A DNA stretch of 64,000 nt from NCBI RefSeq assembly GCF_000725495.1, contig NZ_JNZD01000018.1, positions 62,001-126,000 on the forward strand. The letters run 5' to 3'. The first letter of the stretch is position 1, and each line of letters begins with the position of its first letter. The DNA comes from Streptomyces aureus (GTDB lineage: Bacteria > Actinomycetota > Actinomycetes > Streptomycetales > Streptomycetaceae). Below, in pieces: positions 13,597 to 21,066 of the stretch. Under the pieces are notes generated by a model. It searched no databases, had not been told where the DNA came from, and saw only the letters and a list, made by a program, of their open reading frames with translations. The position numbers and the translations under genes are program-made.

Positions 13597-14338
13597 CGTT
13601 GAGCCTCCGCCGTGCGAGAACCGCCTCCGCCAGCACCAGGTCCAGCGGGCGCGTCACCTTGAACGCCTCCTCGTGGCCCGGCACGACCACGACCGGCACG
13701 CCCAGCTGCTCGACCATGCTCGCGTCGTCGGTCACGTCCTCGGTCACGCTCTCGTGGGCCCGCAGCAGCGTCGCGCGGTCGAAGCCCTGGGGGGTCTGCA
13801 CGGCACGCAGCCGCGCCCGCTCGGGCGTGGCCACGACCGGCTCGCTCTGCCCGGCGAGGGCCGCGGGCTCGACCTCCTTGACGGTGTCGGCGAGCGGCAC
13901 CGCCGGCACGACGGCGGGTGCGCCGTCCCGGACGGCCTCGATGACCGCGTCCACGGTGTCGACGGGCACGAGCGGCCGGGCCGCGTCGTGGACCAGGACG
14001 ATGTCGAAGCCGGGGGGCAGCGCGTCGAGGCCGTACTTCACGGACTCCTGGCGGCTGTCACCGCCCGGGACGACGACGAAGTCGGTGCGCTCGGGCAGCG
14101 CGTGCGCGTCGAGCAGCGTCTTGACCTCGGCGGTGCCGTCCGGCGGTGCCACGACGACGACCAGGGAGACGGCCCGGGAGGCGGCCATGGCGCGGACCGC
14201 GTGGATGAGCATGGGCGTGCCGTTCAGCGCGCGGAGCGCCTTGGGGGCGCCCGGACCGAGGCGCACACCTCGTCCGGCGGCCGGGATCACGGCGGCGGTG
14301 CGGGCCTCCGACGGCGAAGGGAGCGAAACGTCAGACAT
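13586..14338 (-). CDS. ispD: 2-C-methyl-D-erythritol 4-phosphate cytidylyltransferase IspD
   Basis: 250 residues. The N-terminal CTP-binding loop is [13 protein letters not shown] with the conserved Lys in APKAL. The VHDAARPLV motif and the substrate-binding TPQGF and VTDDASMVE segments are present. It makes CDP-methylerythritol in the MEP pathway. It is followed by the overlapping ispF and preceded by carD on the same strand, 355 bases upstream, so an independent promoter is likely. Confidence 0.95.
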   Translation of the reverse strand: MSDVSLPSPSEARTAAVIPAAGRGVRLGPGAPKALRALNGTPMLIHAVRAMAASRAVSLVVVVAPPDGTAEVKTLLDAHALPERTDFVVVPGGDSRQESVKYGLDALPPGFDIVLVHDAARPLVPVDTVDAVIEAVRDGAPAVVPAVPLADTVKEVEPAALAGQSEPVVATPERARLRAVQTPQGFDRATLLRAHESVTEDVTDDASMVEQLGVPVVVVPGHEEAFKVTRPLDLVLAEAVLARRRLNDGF

Positions 14339-14693
14339 CGGTTCCTGTCAGGTTTGTGTGCTCGACCCTGATGGGTATGGCCTGGGGGTACCCCCTGCTC
14401 GGAGAGCTGGGGGAGCGCCGGGCGCGACGCCTTGACCGGACCCTTCCGTGACATCCGGTCAGGCCGACTGCCCGGCTCGGCATCTCGAGTATCGGATACG
14501 CCGGTATACCTCGGGAAAGCCGATGCCGGGTGAACGCACGGTTTACCGAATGGGTGCGGGTACGAACATGCCGCAGCGCCCGGCGACAGCAATACGGTAA
14601 TTGCGTCATCGGGCACCGCGGCATTTTCATTGCGCTGCTGCGCGGGCTTGGGCGTGCGTCAAGACGGGTGGCGTCTCGGCGACTGAGCCGGCG
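14339..14693. other. carD-ispD intergenic region
   Basis: No gene is seen. It contains the palindromic repeat at 14382-14414 and an A+T-richer segment near 14490-14620 that is a plausible promoter zone for ispDF. Confidence 0.55.
14382..14414. repeat. Palindromic GGGGGTACCCCC-type intergenic repeat
   Basis: CTGGGGGTACCCCCTGCTCG followed by GAGAGCTGGGGGA contains overlapping palindromes (GGGGGTACCCCC, and CCCCCTGCTC/GAGCTGGGGG imperfectly). From memory, sequences of this form recur between Streptomyces genes. Confidence 0.45.
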
Positions 14694-15176
14694 TCAGGAC
14701 GCGAGAACCTCGTCGAGCAGGGCCTCGGCCTTGTCCTCGTTGGTGTTCTCCGCGAGGGCGAGCTCGCTCACCAGAATCTGGCGAGCCTTGGCGAGCATGC
14801 GCTTCTCACCCGCGGAGAGTCCGCGCTCGCGCTCACGACGCCACAGGTCACGCACGACTTCCGCGACCTTGATGACATCGCCGGAGGCGAGCTTCTCCAG
14901 ATTTGCCTTGTAGCGACGCGACCAGTTCGTGGGCTCCTCGGCGTACGGTGCACGCAGCACCTCGAAGACCCGGTCCAGCCCGTCCTGACCGACCACATCA
15001 CGCACGCCGACGAACTCCGCATTGTCCGCTGGCACACGTACCGTCAGGTCACCCTGGGCGACCTTCAGCACCAAGTAGGTCTTGTCCACGCCTTTGATCT
15101 GGCGAGTTTCGATGGCCTCGATCAGCGCGGCCCCGTGATGGGGATAGACCACGGTGTCGCCAACCTTGAACGTCAT
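14694..15176 (-). CDS. carD: CarD/CdnL-family RNA polymerase-binding transcription factor
   Basis: 160 residues, the normal length. The N-terminal RNAP-interaction (Tudor-like) domain begins [20 protein letters not shown]. The C-terminal helical domain has [19 protein letters not shown], with the conserved Trp that wedges at the upstream edge of the -10 bubble, and a helix-rich tail. CarD stabilises open complexes at rRNA and other promoters and is essential in mycobacteria. Upstream lies 1.3 kb without genes, so its promoter is separate from the repeat-rich region beyond. Confidence 0.95.
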   Translation of the reverse strand: MTFKVGDTVVYPHHGAALIEAIETRQIKGVDKTYLVLKVAQGDLTVRVPADNAEFVGVRDVVGQDGLDRVFEVLRAPYAEEPTNWSRRYKANLEKLASGDVIKVAEVVRDLWRRERERGLSAGEKRMLAKARQILVSELALAENTNEDKAEALLDEVLAS

Positions 15177-16498
15177 GTGACAGGTACCCCTTCCGTGGCT
15201 ATCCAGAGTAACACGGAAACGGCGTCTTCTGAATGGCGTTTTCGCAGGTCAGGGCATATCTCGGGGCTTGACAACCGCAACAGGAACGTGCTGCGAGGGG
15301 CGAGCGGAAGAGGGTATTCGCAGGTCGGAGCCGCTGTCCAGGCGGAGTGAAACGCGTACGTTACACACACCCGGAGCCCGTCGCCAGGGTCTGAACATCC
15401 CGTTTTGTCCTGCTCCACGAGCGCGACTTCCGCTACTCCGTTCGACGGGCGGAGCCGAGTACGAGCCGATTCCGGAATTGATCAAGAAGTCCGGTGATCA
15501 GAGACCGATCGGCCCCGGACGACCCGGTGATCCATTTCCCGGAGAGCCCGGCATTCATTCCCCTAAATGCGCAAGCCGAAGTCGGTGGAACAGTCTGCGG
15601 AACTTATGTGAATGGCGGACGGGCGCGATCAAAGTAGCGGACGGGCCGCCGGCGGTGGAGGGGGCCGGACGGGGCGCACACACGGCGCACCGGAGCCCAC
15701 GGGCGCATCCCGGGCGCGTCGCACCCGCCGCACCCGACCCGGCGCACTTCCGTCCGCCACGCCGGTGACGTGGGCGCCGCACGTTGCGGGACGTGGGCGG
15801 CGGCCCCTGTGACGCGCCCGGTGCGGCGCCGCCGCGAGGCCCCGTGCGGCGCCTGGGGCCCAGTGCGGCACCGCTTCAGGACCCGGTGCGCCGCCGCACC
15901 GTGGCACGCCGGTGCGGCACCCGCCGCGGGACCTCGTGCGGCGCCCTGCGGGGCCAGTACGGCGCCGCTTCAGCACCCAGTGCGCGCCCGGCCGCGACAC
16001 CCCGGTGCCGCAACCCCCGTGGGGCCCGGTGCGGCCCGCCCGTGGCTCCCAGTGCGGCACCCCCGTGGCACGCCCGTGCCGTGCCCGCCGCAAGGCCGGG
16101 TGCTGCGCCCCCGCGACACCCTGGTGCCGCACCCCTTTGGGTTCCGGTGCGGCACGCCCGTGGGTCCCGGTGCGGCACGCCCGTGGGGCCCGGTGCGGCG
16201 CCCCGTGGCACGTCCCGTGCCGTGCCCGCCGCAAGGCCCGGCATGCCGCACCCTCGCGGCATACCGGGCCGGGCCGCCGCAGGACCCGGGCCGCCGCCGC
16301 AGGACCCGGGCCGGTGCCGCCATAAGGCCCGCGGCGGCGTTCCTCTTTCCCCCCGGACGGGCAAAGTCGGCGGCTTGGGGAGGGTCGGGTGCGGTCGCGC
16401 GGGAACGGATCGGTAACCTAAGGCCGCTGACAGACCCTTAGGGCGGCTTTACACAGAGGTCGTCCTGCTTCGACCACGTTCAAGGAGATGCCGCCGCC
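15177..16498. other. 1.3-kb gene-free region upstream of carD
   Basis: 15177-15620 is ordinary upstream sequence for carD. 15780-16320 is the minisatellite described separately. 16330-16498 is the upstream region of the lipoprotein gene. Open frames occur on both strands in the repeat but consist of low-complexity Pro/Arg/Ala/Gly and are not supported as genes. Confidence 0.6.
15780..16320. repeat. Degenerate GC-rich minisatellite
   Basis: About 540 bases are built of variants of a unit near 20-26 bases, best seen at 16142-16200 as GGTGCGGCACGCCCGTGGGT and GGTGCGGCACGCCCGTGGGG. A longer segment (GTGCCGTGCCCGCCGCAAGG) is present near 16076 and again near 16217. CCGCCGCAGGACCCGGG is doubled near 16275 and 16293. 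Confidence 0.85.
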
Positions 16499-17161
16499 GT
16501 GAGCAGCAGCCTTCGACGCGGCACTCTCGCCGCCGCCGTCATCGCGTTCTCGATCGCCTCGCTCGCCGCGTGCGGTGCCGGCAGCGACGCCCAGACGCTG
16601 GAGGTCAAGCCGGACAACGCGGCCACCTCCGTCGGCGTGATCAAGGTCCAGAACGCGCTCGTCATCACCCAGCCCGACGTGAAGACCGGTCCCGCGGTGA
16701 TCTCCGCGACGCTGTTCAACAACGGCACCACCGCGCAGACGCTGGACTCGGTGAACGTCGAGGGCGAGGGCGCCGCCCAGATCACGCCCGCCGGCGGCAA
16801 GGGCAAGCTGACGGTCCCGGCCGGCGGCTCGATCGTCCTCGGCGGCAAGGGCAACGCCTCCGCGGCGCTGGCCAGCCCCTCCGAGACGCTCCTGAACGGC
16901 AGCGTCCACAAGGTCACCTTCTCCTTCAGCGAGACGGGTGCCGTGAGCCTCGGCTCCTACGTCGTCCCGGCCGAGAGCTACTTCTCCAAGTGGGGCCCGA
17001 GCGACATCCCCTCGGCCCCGGCCACCACCTCGGCCCCGGCCACCTCGCCGTCCGAGTCGGCCACGGGCTCCCCGTCCGCCTCGGAGTCCGCCTCGGGCAA
17101 GCCCGGCACCAGCGCGTCCTCCAGCGCCACCGCCACCGCGTCGGCCTCCGCCTCCCAGTGA
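16499..17161 (+). CDS. Secreted lipoprotein, function unknown
   Basis: 220 residues from GTG at 16499, with AAGGAG a few bases upstream. It has a type II signal peptide with lipobox LAAC at about residue 22, so it is lipidated outside the membrane. The body (VITQPDVKTGPAVISATLFNNGTTAQTL and following) reads as a beta-sandwich resembling PCu(A)C/DUF461-like copper-chaperone folds, but the usual Met/His copper ligands are not evident. The tail is a Ser/Ala/Thr/Pro-rich stretch of about 55 residues, typical of wall-spanning spacers. Family assignment is uncertain. Confidence 0.75.
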   Translation: MSSSLRRGTLAAAVIAFSIASLAACGAGSDAQTLEVKPDNAATSVGVIKVQNALVITQPDVKTGPAVISATLFNNGTTAQTLDSVNVEGEGAAQITPAGGKGKLTVPAGGSIVLGGKGNASAALASPSETLLNGSVHKVTFSFSETGAVSLGSYVVPAESYFSKWGPSDIPSAPATTSAPATSPSESATGSPSASESASGKPGTSASSSATATASASASQ

Positions 17162-17250
17162 CCGCGCACACGCCCTAGGCCCGGACGCGGGGCCCGCCCG
17201 GTACACCGCCGGCGCCCCGCGCGGCCGACCGCGCGTGACCGTCTTGTCGT

Positions 17251-17300
17251 ACGCCGAAGGGCGGGTTCCCTCTCCGGAGAGGGAACCCGCCCTTCGGCGT
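17251..17300. terminator. Perfect 50-bp palindrome, bidirectional terminator
   Basis: Both 25-base arms match exactly (ACGCCGAAGGGCGGGTTCCC onward) with no loop bases, between the convergent lipoprotein gene and phoP. Confidence 0.9.
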
Positions 17301-17332
17301 AACGCTGTCCTGCCGGGACCGGCCGGGCCGGT

Positions 17333-18013
17333 CTACGGCTCGAACTTGTAGCCGAGACCGCGGACCGTCACCAGGTACCGGGGCGCGCCCGGGTCCGGCT
17401 CGATCTTCGCGCGCAGGCGCTTGACGTGGACGTCGAGGGTCTTGGTGTCACCGACGTAGTCGGCGCCCCAGACCCGGTCGATGAGCTGCATCCGGGTCAG
17501 CACGCGTCCCGCGTTGCGCAGCAGCATCTCCAGGAGGTCGAACTCCTTCAGCGGGAGGTCGACCTTGCCGCCGGAGACGGTGACGACGTGACGGTCGACG
17601 TCCATCCGGACGGGACCGGCCTCCAGGGCGGCCGGGGCGACCTCCTCCGGCTCCCCGCGGCGGCGCAGGACGGCCCGGATCCGGGCGACCAGCTCACGGG
17701 AGGAGAAGGGCTTGGTGACGTAGTCGTCGGCTCCTATCTCCAGCCCGACGACCTTGTCGATCTCGCTGTCCTTGGCGGTGACCATGATCACCGGGACGTT
17801 GGAGCGGCCGCGCAGCTGACGGCAGACCTCGGTGCCGGGCAGCCCCGGCAGCATCAGGTCGAGGAGGACGAGGTCGGCGCCGTTGCGCTCGAACTCGTCC
17901 AGGCCGTCGGGCCCGGTGGTCGCGATGGCGACCTCGAAGCCCTCCTTGCGAAGCATGTACGACAGGGCGTCGGAGAACGACTCCTCGTCCTCGACGACGA
18001 GCACACGGGTCAC
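17333..18013 (-). CDS. phoP: Phosphate-responsive response regulator PhoP
   Basis: 226 residues from GTG at 18013, chosen because it starts directly at the receiver (VTRVLVVEDEESF). The phosphoacceptor Asp is in LVLLDLMLPG, with Thr in MVTAKD and Lys in YVTKPFS. The C-terminal OmpR-type winged helix ends YLVTVRGLGYKFEP. PhoP activates phosphate-scavenging genes and represses some antibiotic genes when phosphate is low. The start overlaps the phoR stop in a GTGA, so the pair is translationally coupled, with phoR first. Confidence 0.96.
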   Translation of the reverse strand: MTRVLVVEDEESFSDALSYMLRKEGFEVAIATTGPDGLDEFERNGADLVLLDLMLPGLPGTEVCRQLRGRSNVPVIMVTAKDSEIDKVVGLEIGADDYVTKPFSSRELVARIRAVLRRRGEPEEVAPAALEAGPVRMDVDRHVVTVSGGKVDLPLKEFDLLEMLLRNAGRVLTRMQLIDRVWGADYVGDTKTLDVHVKRLRAKIEPDPGAPRYLVTVRGLGYKFEP

Positions 18014-19287
18014 GGAAGGACCTCCGGGGCAGGAAGCGGTTCGTACGGGGATGTGACGGTGGTCGTCCCGTCGGGCTGCCCGGTCTCGTCCTCTTCGTCG
18101 AGTCCGGGCATGTGGTGATCGGTGACGCGCTCGCGGGCCGCACTCGCCTCCGGCAGCCGCAGGGTGAACGTGGAGCCCTGACCCTCGGAGCTCCACACCG
18201 TGACCTCCCCGCCGTGCGAGGCGGCCACGTGCTTGACGATCGCCAGCCCGAGGCCCGTACCGCCGGTGGCACGGGAGCGGGCGGGATCGACACGGTAGAA
18301 GCGCTCGAAGATGCGCTCCTTGTCCTTGTCCGAGATGCCGATGCCCTGGTCGGTCACGGCGATCTCGATGTGCTCCCCGCCGGGCGCGGTCACCCGGCGG
18401 GCGGCTATGCCGACCCGGGTGCGGGCGGGCGAGTAGTTGACGGCGTTCTCGACGAGGTTGCCGAGGGCCGCGGCGAGCTGGCCCCGGTTCCCCCACAGGC
18501 TGAGGTCGGCGGTGCCGCCGGCGGCCATGGTGATCTGCTTCGTGCCGGCCTGATGGCGGCAGCGGTCGATCGCCTCGGCCACCAGTTCGTCGACCCGGAC
18601 CGGCTCGGCGTCCTCCAGCGGGTCGTCGTTCTGCACCCGCGAGAGGTCGATGAGCTCCTGGACGAGGTTGGTGAGCCGGGTCGCCTCTATCTGCATGCGC
18701 CCGGCGAACCGCTCGACGGCCTCCGGGTCGTCCGAGGCGTCCATGACGGCCTCGGAGAGCAGGGAGAGGGCTCCTACGGGGGTCTTGAGCTCGTGACTCA
18801 CGTTCGCGACGAAGTCCCGGCGCACCGCCTCGATGCGGCGCGCCTCCGTCAGGTCCTCCACGAGCAGGAGGACCAGCCTCGATCCGAGGGGAGCCACTCT
18901 GGCCGAGACGGCGAGTGCCTCGCCCCGGCCCGTGCCCCTTCTCGGCAGGTCCAGTTCCACCTGGCGTATCTCCCCGTCACGACGGGTGTCACGCGCCATG
19001 TTGAGCATCGGTTCCACGGCCAGTTTGCCGCCGCGCACCAGGCCCAGGGCGTACGCCGCCGAGCTCGCCTTGACCACGGCGTCCGCTTCGTCGAGCACGA
19101 CCGCCGAGGACCGGAGCACGGAGAGCACGGTGTCGACGCCGGGCGGAAGCACCGCGTCCGTGTGCAGGGAGGTGCGGGTGGGGCGTTTCTGGTCGCGCTC
19201 GCTCCAGCGGAACGCCAGCATGGCGATGACACCGGTGAGCACTCCGGCGATCGCTGCCGCTGCGGCGACCGCCGCGTTCACGTCCAT
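18010..19287 (-). CDS. phoR: Phosphate sensor histidine kinase PhoR
   Basis: 425 residues. One N-terminal transmembrane helix (VAAAAAIAGVLTGVIAMLAF) is followed by a PAS-like segment, then the HisKA domain with phospho-His in FVANVSHELKTPVGAL. The HATPase domain has N-box NLVENAVNYS, G1 DQGIGISDKD and G2 GGTGLGLAIVKHV. As in other actinobacterial PhoR proteins the extracellular domain is minimal, so sensing probably depends on contact with other proteins. It is first in the phoRP operon and divergent from phoU across a PHO box. Confidence 0.95.
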   Translation of the reverse strand: MDVNAAVAAAAAIAGVLTGVIAMLAFRWSERDQKRPTRTSLHTDAVLPPGVDTVLSVLRSSAVVLDEADAVVKASSAAYALGLVRGGKLAVEPMLNMARDTRRDGEIRQVELDLPRRGTGRGEALAVSARVAPLGSRLVLLLVEDLTEARRIEAVRRDFVANVSHELKTPVGALSLLSEAVMDASDDPEAVERFAGRMQIEATRLTNLVQELIDLSRVQNDDPLEDAEPVRVDELVAEAIDRCRHQAGTKQITMAAGGTADLSLWGNRGQLAAALGNLVENAVNYSPARTRVGIAARRVTAPGGEHIEIAVTDQGIGISDKDKERIFERFYRVDPARSRATGGTGLGLAIVKHVAASHGGEVTVWSSEGQGSTFTLRLPEASAARERVTDHHMPGLDEEDETGQPDGTTTVTSPYEPLPAPEVLP

Positions 19288-19349
19288 GCACCCAGGTTAG
19301 GCATGGCGTAGCTCCTGGCCACAGCCATCCGTGTGCGAGCTCGAACACT

Positions 19350-19393
19350 CGTCGCCCAGAGTTCACCCAGGAGCCAGTGCTGATTCACTTGAG
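19350..19393. promoter_or_regulatory. PHO box (PhoP operator) between phoRP and phoU
   Basis: Successive 11-base units are CGTCGCCCAGA, GTTCACCCAGG, AGCCAGTGCTG and ATTCACTTGAG. The second matches the GTTCACC PhoP consensus exactly and the fourth matches closely, at an 11-base pitch. It allows autoregulation of phoRP and control of phoU. Confidence 0.8.
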
Positions 19394-19519
19394 ATGCCGG
19401 AAACGGACGCGTACGGGGCCGAACGTGGGAGCGTGGGGTTCACGGGTCCCTCCGGCGGCAGAGGCTGCCAGGTCCCGGACCCCGGACCCCGGAAGCTGAC
19501 GTACGAGAGGGACGACCAC

Positions 19520-20209
19520 ATGCGTGACGCGTATCACGAGGAACTTGACTCGATCGGCGACGGCCTGGTCGAGATGGCCCGGCTCGTCGGGTCGGCGATC
19601 GGGCGCGCCACGACGGCCATACTCGACTCCGACCTGAAGCTGGCCGAGAGCGTGATCGCCGCGGACCAGCGGGTCGACGACCTCCAGCACGAGCTGGAGG
19701 CCCGCGCGATAGCCCTGCTGGCCCGCCAGCAGCCGGTGGCGACGGACCTCCGTATCGTCGTGACCTCGCTCCGCATGTCGGCCGACCTGGAGCGGTCCGG
19801 CGACCTGGCCCAGCACGTGGCCAAGCTGGCCCGGCTGCGTTTCCCGGACCGTGCGATCCCGCACGACCTGCACGCCACGATCCTGGAGATGGGCCAGCTC
19901 GCGCAGCGCCTGATGGCCAAGGCGGCCGAGGTCATCATCACCAAGGACGTCGACCTGGCTCTGCAGCTGGAGCAGGACGACGACGAGATGGACCTGCTGC
20001 ACCGCACGCTCTTCCAGCACCTGCTGGACGACAAGTGGAAGCACGGCATCGAGACGGCCGTCGACGTGACCCTCCTCGGCCGCTACTACGAGCGCTTCGC
20101 CGACCACGCGGTCTCGGTCGCCAAGCGCGTCGTCTACCTGGTCACGGGCGAACACGCCGACGAACTCCAGTCGGACATCCAGCCGGTCACGGGGGTCGAG
20201 GGCGCATAG
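19520..20209 (+). CDS. phoU: Phosphate signalling regulator PhoU
   Basis: 229 residues. The ATG at 19520 is preceded by GAGAGGGA, giving the normal N-terminus MRDAYHEELDSIGDGLVEMA. It is two copies of a three-helix PhoU bundle with the metal-binding motifs DLERSGDLAQHVAKLA and YERFADHAVSVAKRVVY. PhoU proteins damp PhoR signalling and Pst uptake. It stands divergent from phoRP rather than in a pst operon, the usual Streptomyces arrangement. Upstream codons in the same frame are not part of the protein. Confidence 0.95.
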   Translation: MRDAYHEELDSIGDGLVEMARLVGSAIGRATTAILDSDLKLAESVIAADQRVDDLQHELEARAIALLARQQPVATDLRIVVTSLRMSADLERSGDLAQHVAKLARLRFPDRAIPHDLHATILEMGQLAQRLMAKAAEVIITKDVDLALQLEQDDDEMDLLHRTLFQHLLDDKWKHGIETAVDVTLLGRYYERFADHAVSVAKRVVYLVTGEHADELQSDIQPVTGVEGA

Positions 20210-20600
20210 CCCTACCGGGCGCCCACCAGCCCCCGGCCCACCGCCCCTCGGACCAGCGAGGGAGCCACGCCCTGCCGGAACACGGGCCGGGGGCGCCCTG
20301 CCCAAGACGGGACGGTCCAGCCCCTCCCACCGGCGGAACGGCTGGGCCTCGGGGTCCGGAACGGGTCGGCCCGGTGACCGCGGGCGGCCGGCCCTGTGCT
20401 CCTCCCCGGGCCGGGGCGCGGCCTCCGGCACGGCGGGACGGCGCGGGCCGGATCCCGGGCGCCCGCGTGGAACGCGCGCCCCTGGCGTGCAAGACGCCTC
20501 AGTGCGCCGTTGATGCGCCCGCCGGGCTGGGCATGAGATGGGCGACAGGAGCCGTGCGGCGCGGTGTGCGCCGACGCTTCCGTGTCTGAAGGAGGGACCC
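20210..20600. other. Intergenic region phoU to cysteine-rich peptide gene
   Basis: 391 bases of GC-rich sequence. Short frames on both strands are low-complexity Pro/Arg/Gly. No hairpin terminator or gene is supported. The promoter of the peptide gene must lie here or be read through from phoU. Confidence 0.5.
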
Positions 20601-20753
20601 ATGGCCGAATCCCCCAGCACGCCCGACCCGACCCAGGACCGCGACACCCAACAGCCAGCCGACATCAAAAGCCTCCCTTTGTTCGGCGCCTGCGGCTGCG
20701 GCTCGGGCTGCGGCTGCGGCTGCCAGTCCGGCAACCCCTGCCAGTGCGGCTGA
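20601..20753 (+). CDS. 50-residue cysteine-rich peptide of unknown function
   Basis: The ATG at 20601 follows a strong Shine-Dalgarno sequence, GAAGGAGGG. Residues 1-30 are polar, rich in Asp, Pro, Thr and Gln, and free of cysteine. The last 20 residues hold seven cysteines spaced almost only by glycine (ACGCGSGCGCGCQSGNPCQC). This may be a metallothionein-like metal chelator or a ribosomal peptide with leader and core; no modification enzyme is adjacent. It has its own terminator directly downstream, so it is transcribed as a short message. Its position beside phoU may be regulatory or incidental. Confidence 0.7.
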   Translation: MAESPSTPDPTQDRDTQQPADIKSLPLFGACGCGSGCGCGCQSGNPCQCG

Positions 20754-21066
20754 GCACACCCGTACGTACGGAAGGGCCCCGTCACCACGCACCACGACGG
20801 GGCCCTTCCGCTGCCCCCGACCTCTCGGCCTCTCGGCCTCTCCCGGTGTGCGCCTGCCCTCTCCGCCCCGCCCCCCGGCCCTCCCCGCCCGCGCGAACCC
20901 GTGCGGGTGAGGACCGGATCCGCCCGGACCCGACCGAAATCTGCGCGATTGTGGTGCTGTTGTCCGATTGACCGTGGTCTGACGGGCGAACTCTGCTACC
21001 TCTGGGACAGGGGAGGCGGGCCCTGGCCCGCGGCGGCGCGAGGTGCGTCGCCAGGAGGGGACACAC
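20754..21066. other. Intergenic region before the giant HelD-like gene
   Basis: It contains the terminator at 20769-20810, a short CCTCTCGG-type direct repeat near 20820-20845, and the upstream region of the helicase gene. No gene is seen. Confidence 0.5.
20769..20810 (+). terminator. Terminator of the cysteine-rich peptide gene
   Basis: CGGAAGGGCCCCGTC pairs with GACGGGGCCCTTCCG across a 12-base loop, 15 bases after the stop. Confidence 0.85.

Noticed and set aside
15770..16441. Open frames of 160-220 codons in the minisatellite, both strands
   Set aside because: Composition is Pro/Arg/Ala/Gly repeats, several frames are open at once, and no start has a convincing RBS.
20187..20492. 101-codon minus-strand frame between phoU and the Cys-rich peptide gene
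   Set aside because: Low-complexity Arg/Pro/Gly/Ala, overlaps phoU, no RBS.
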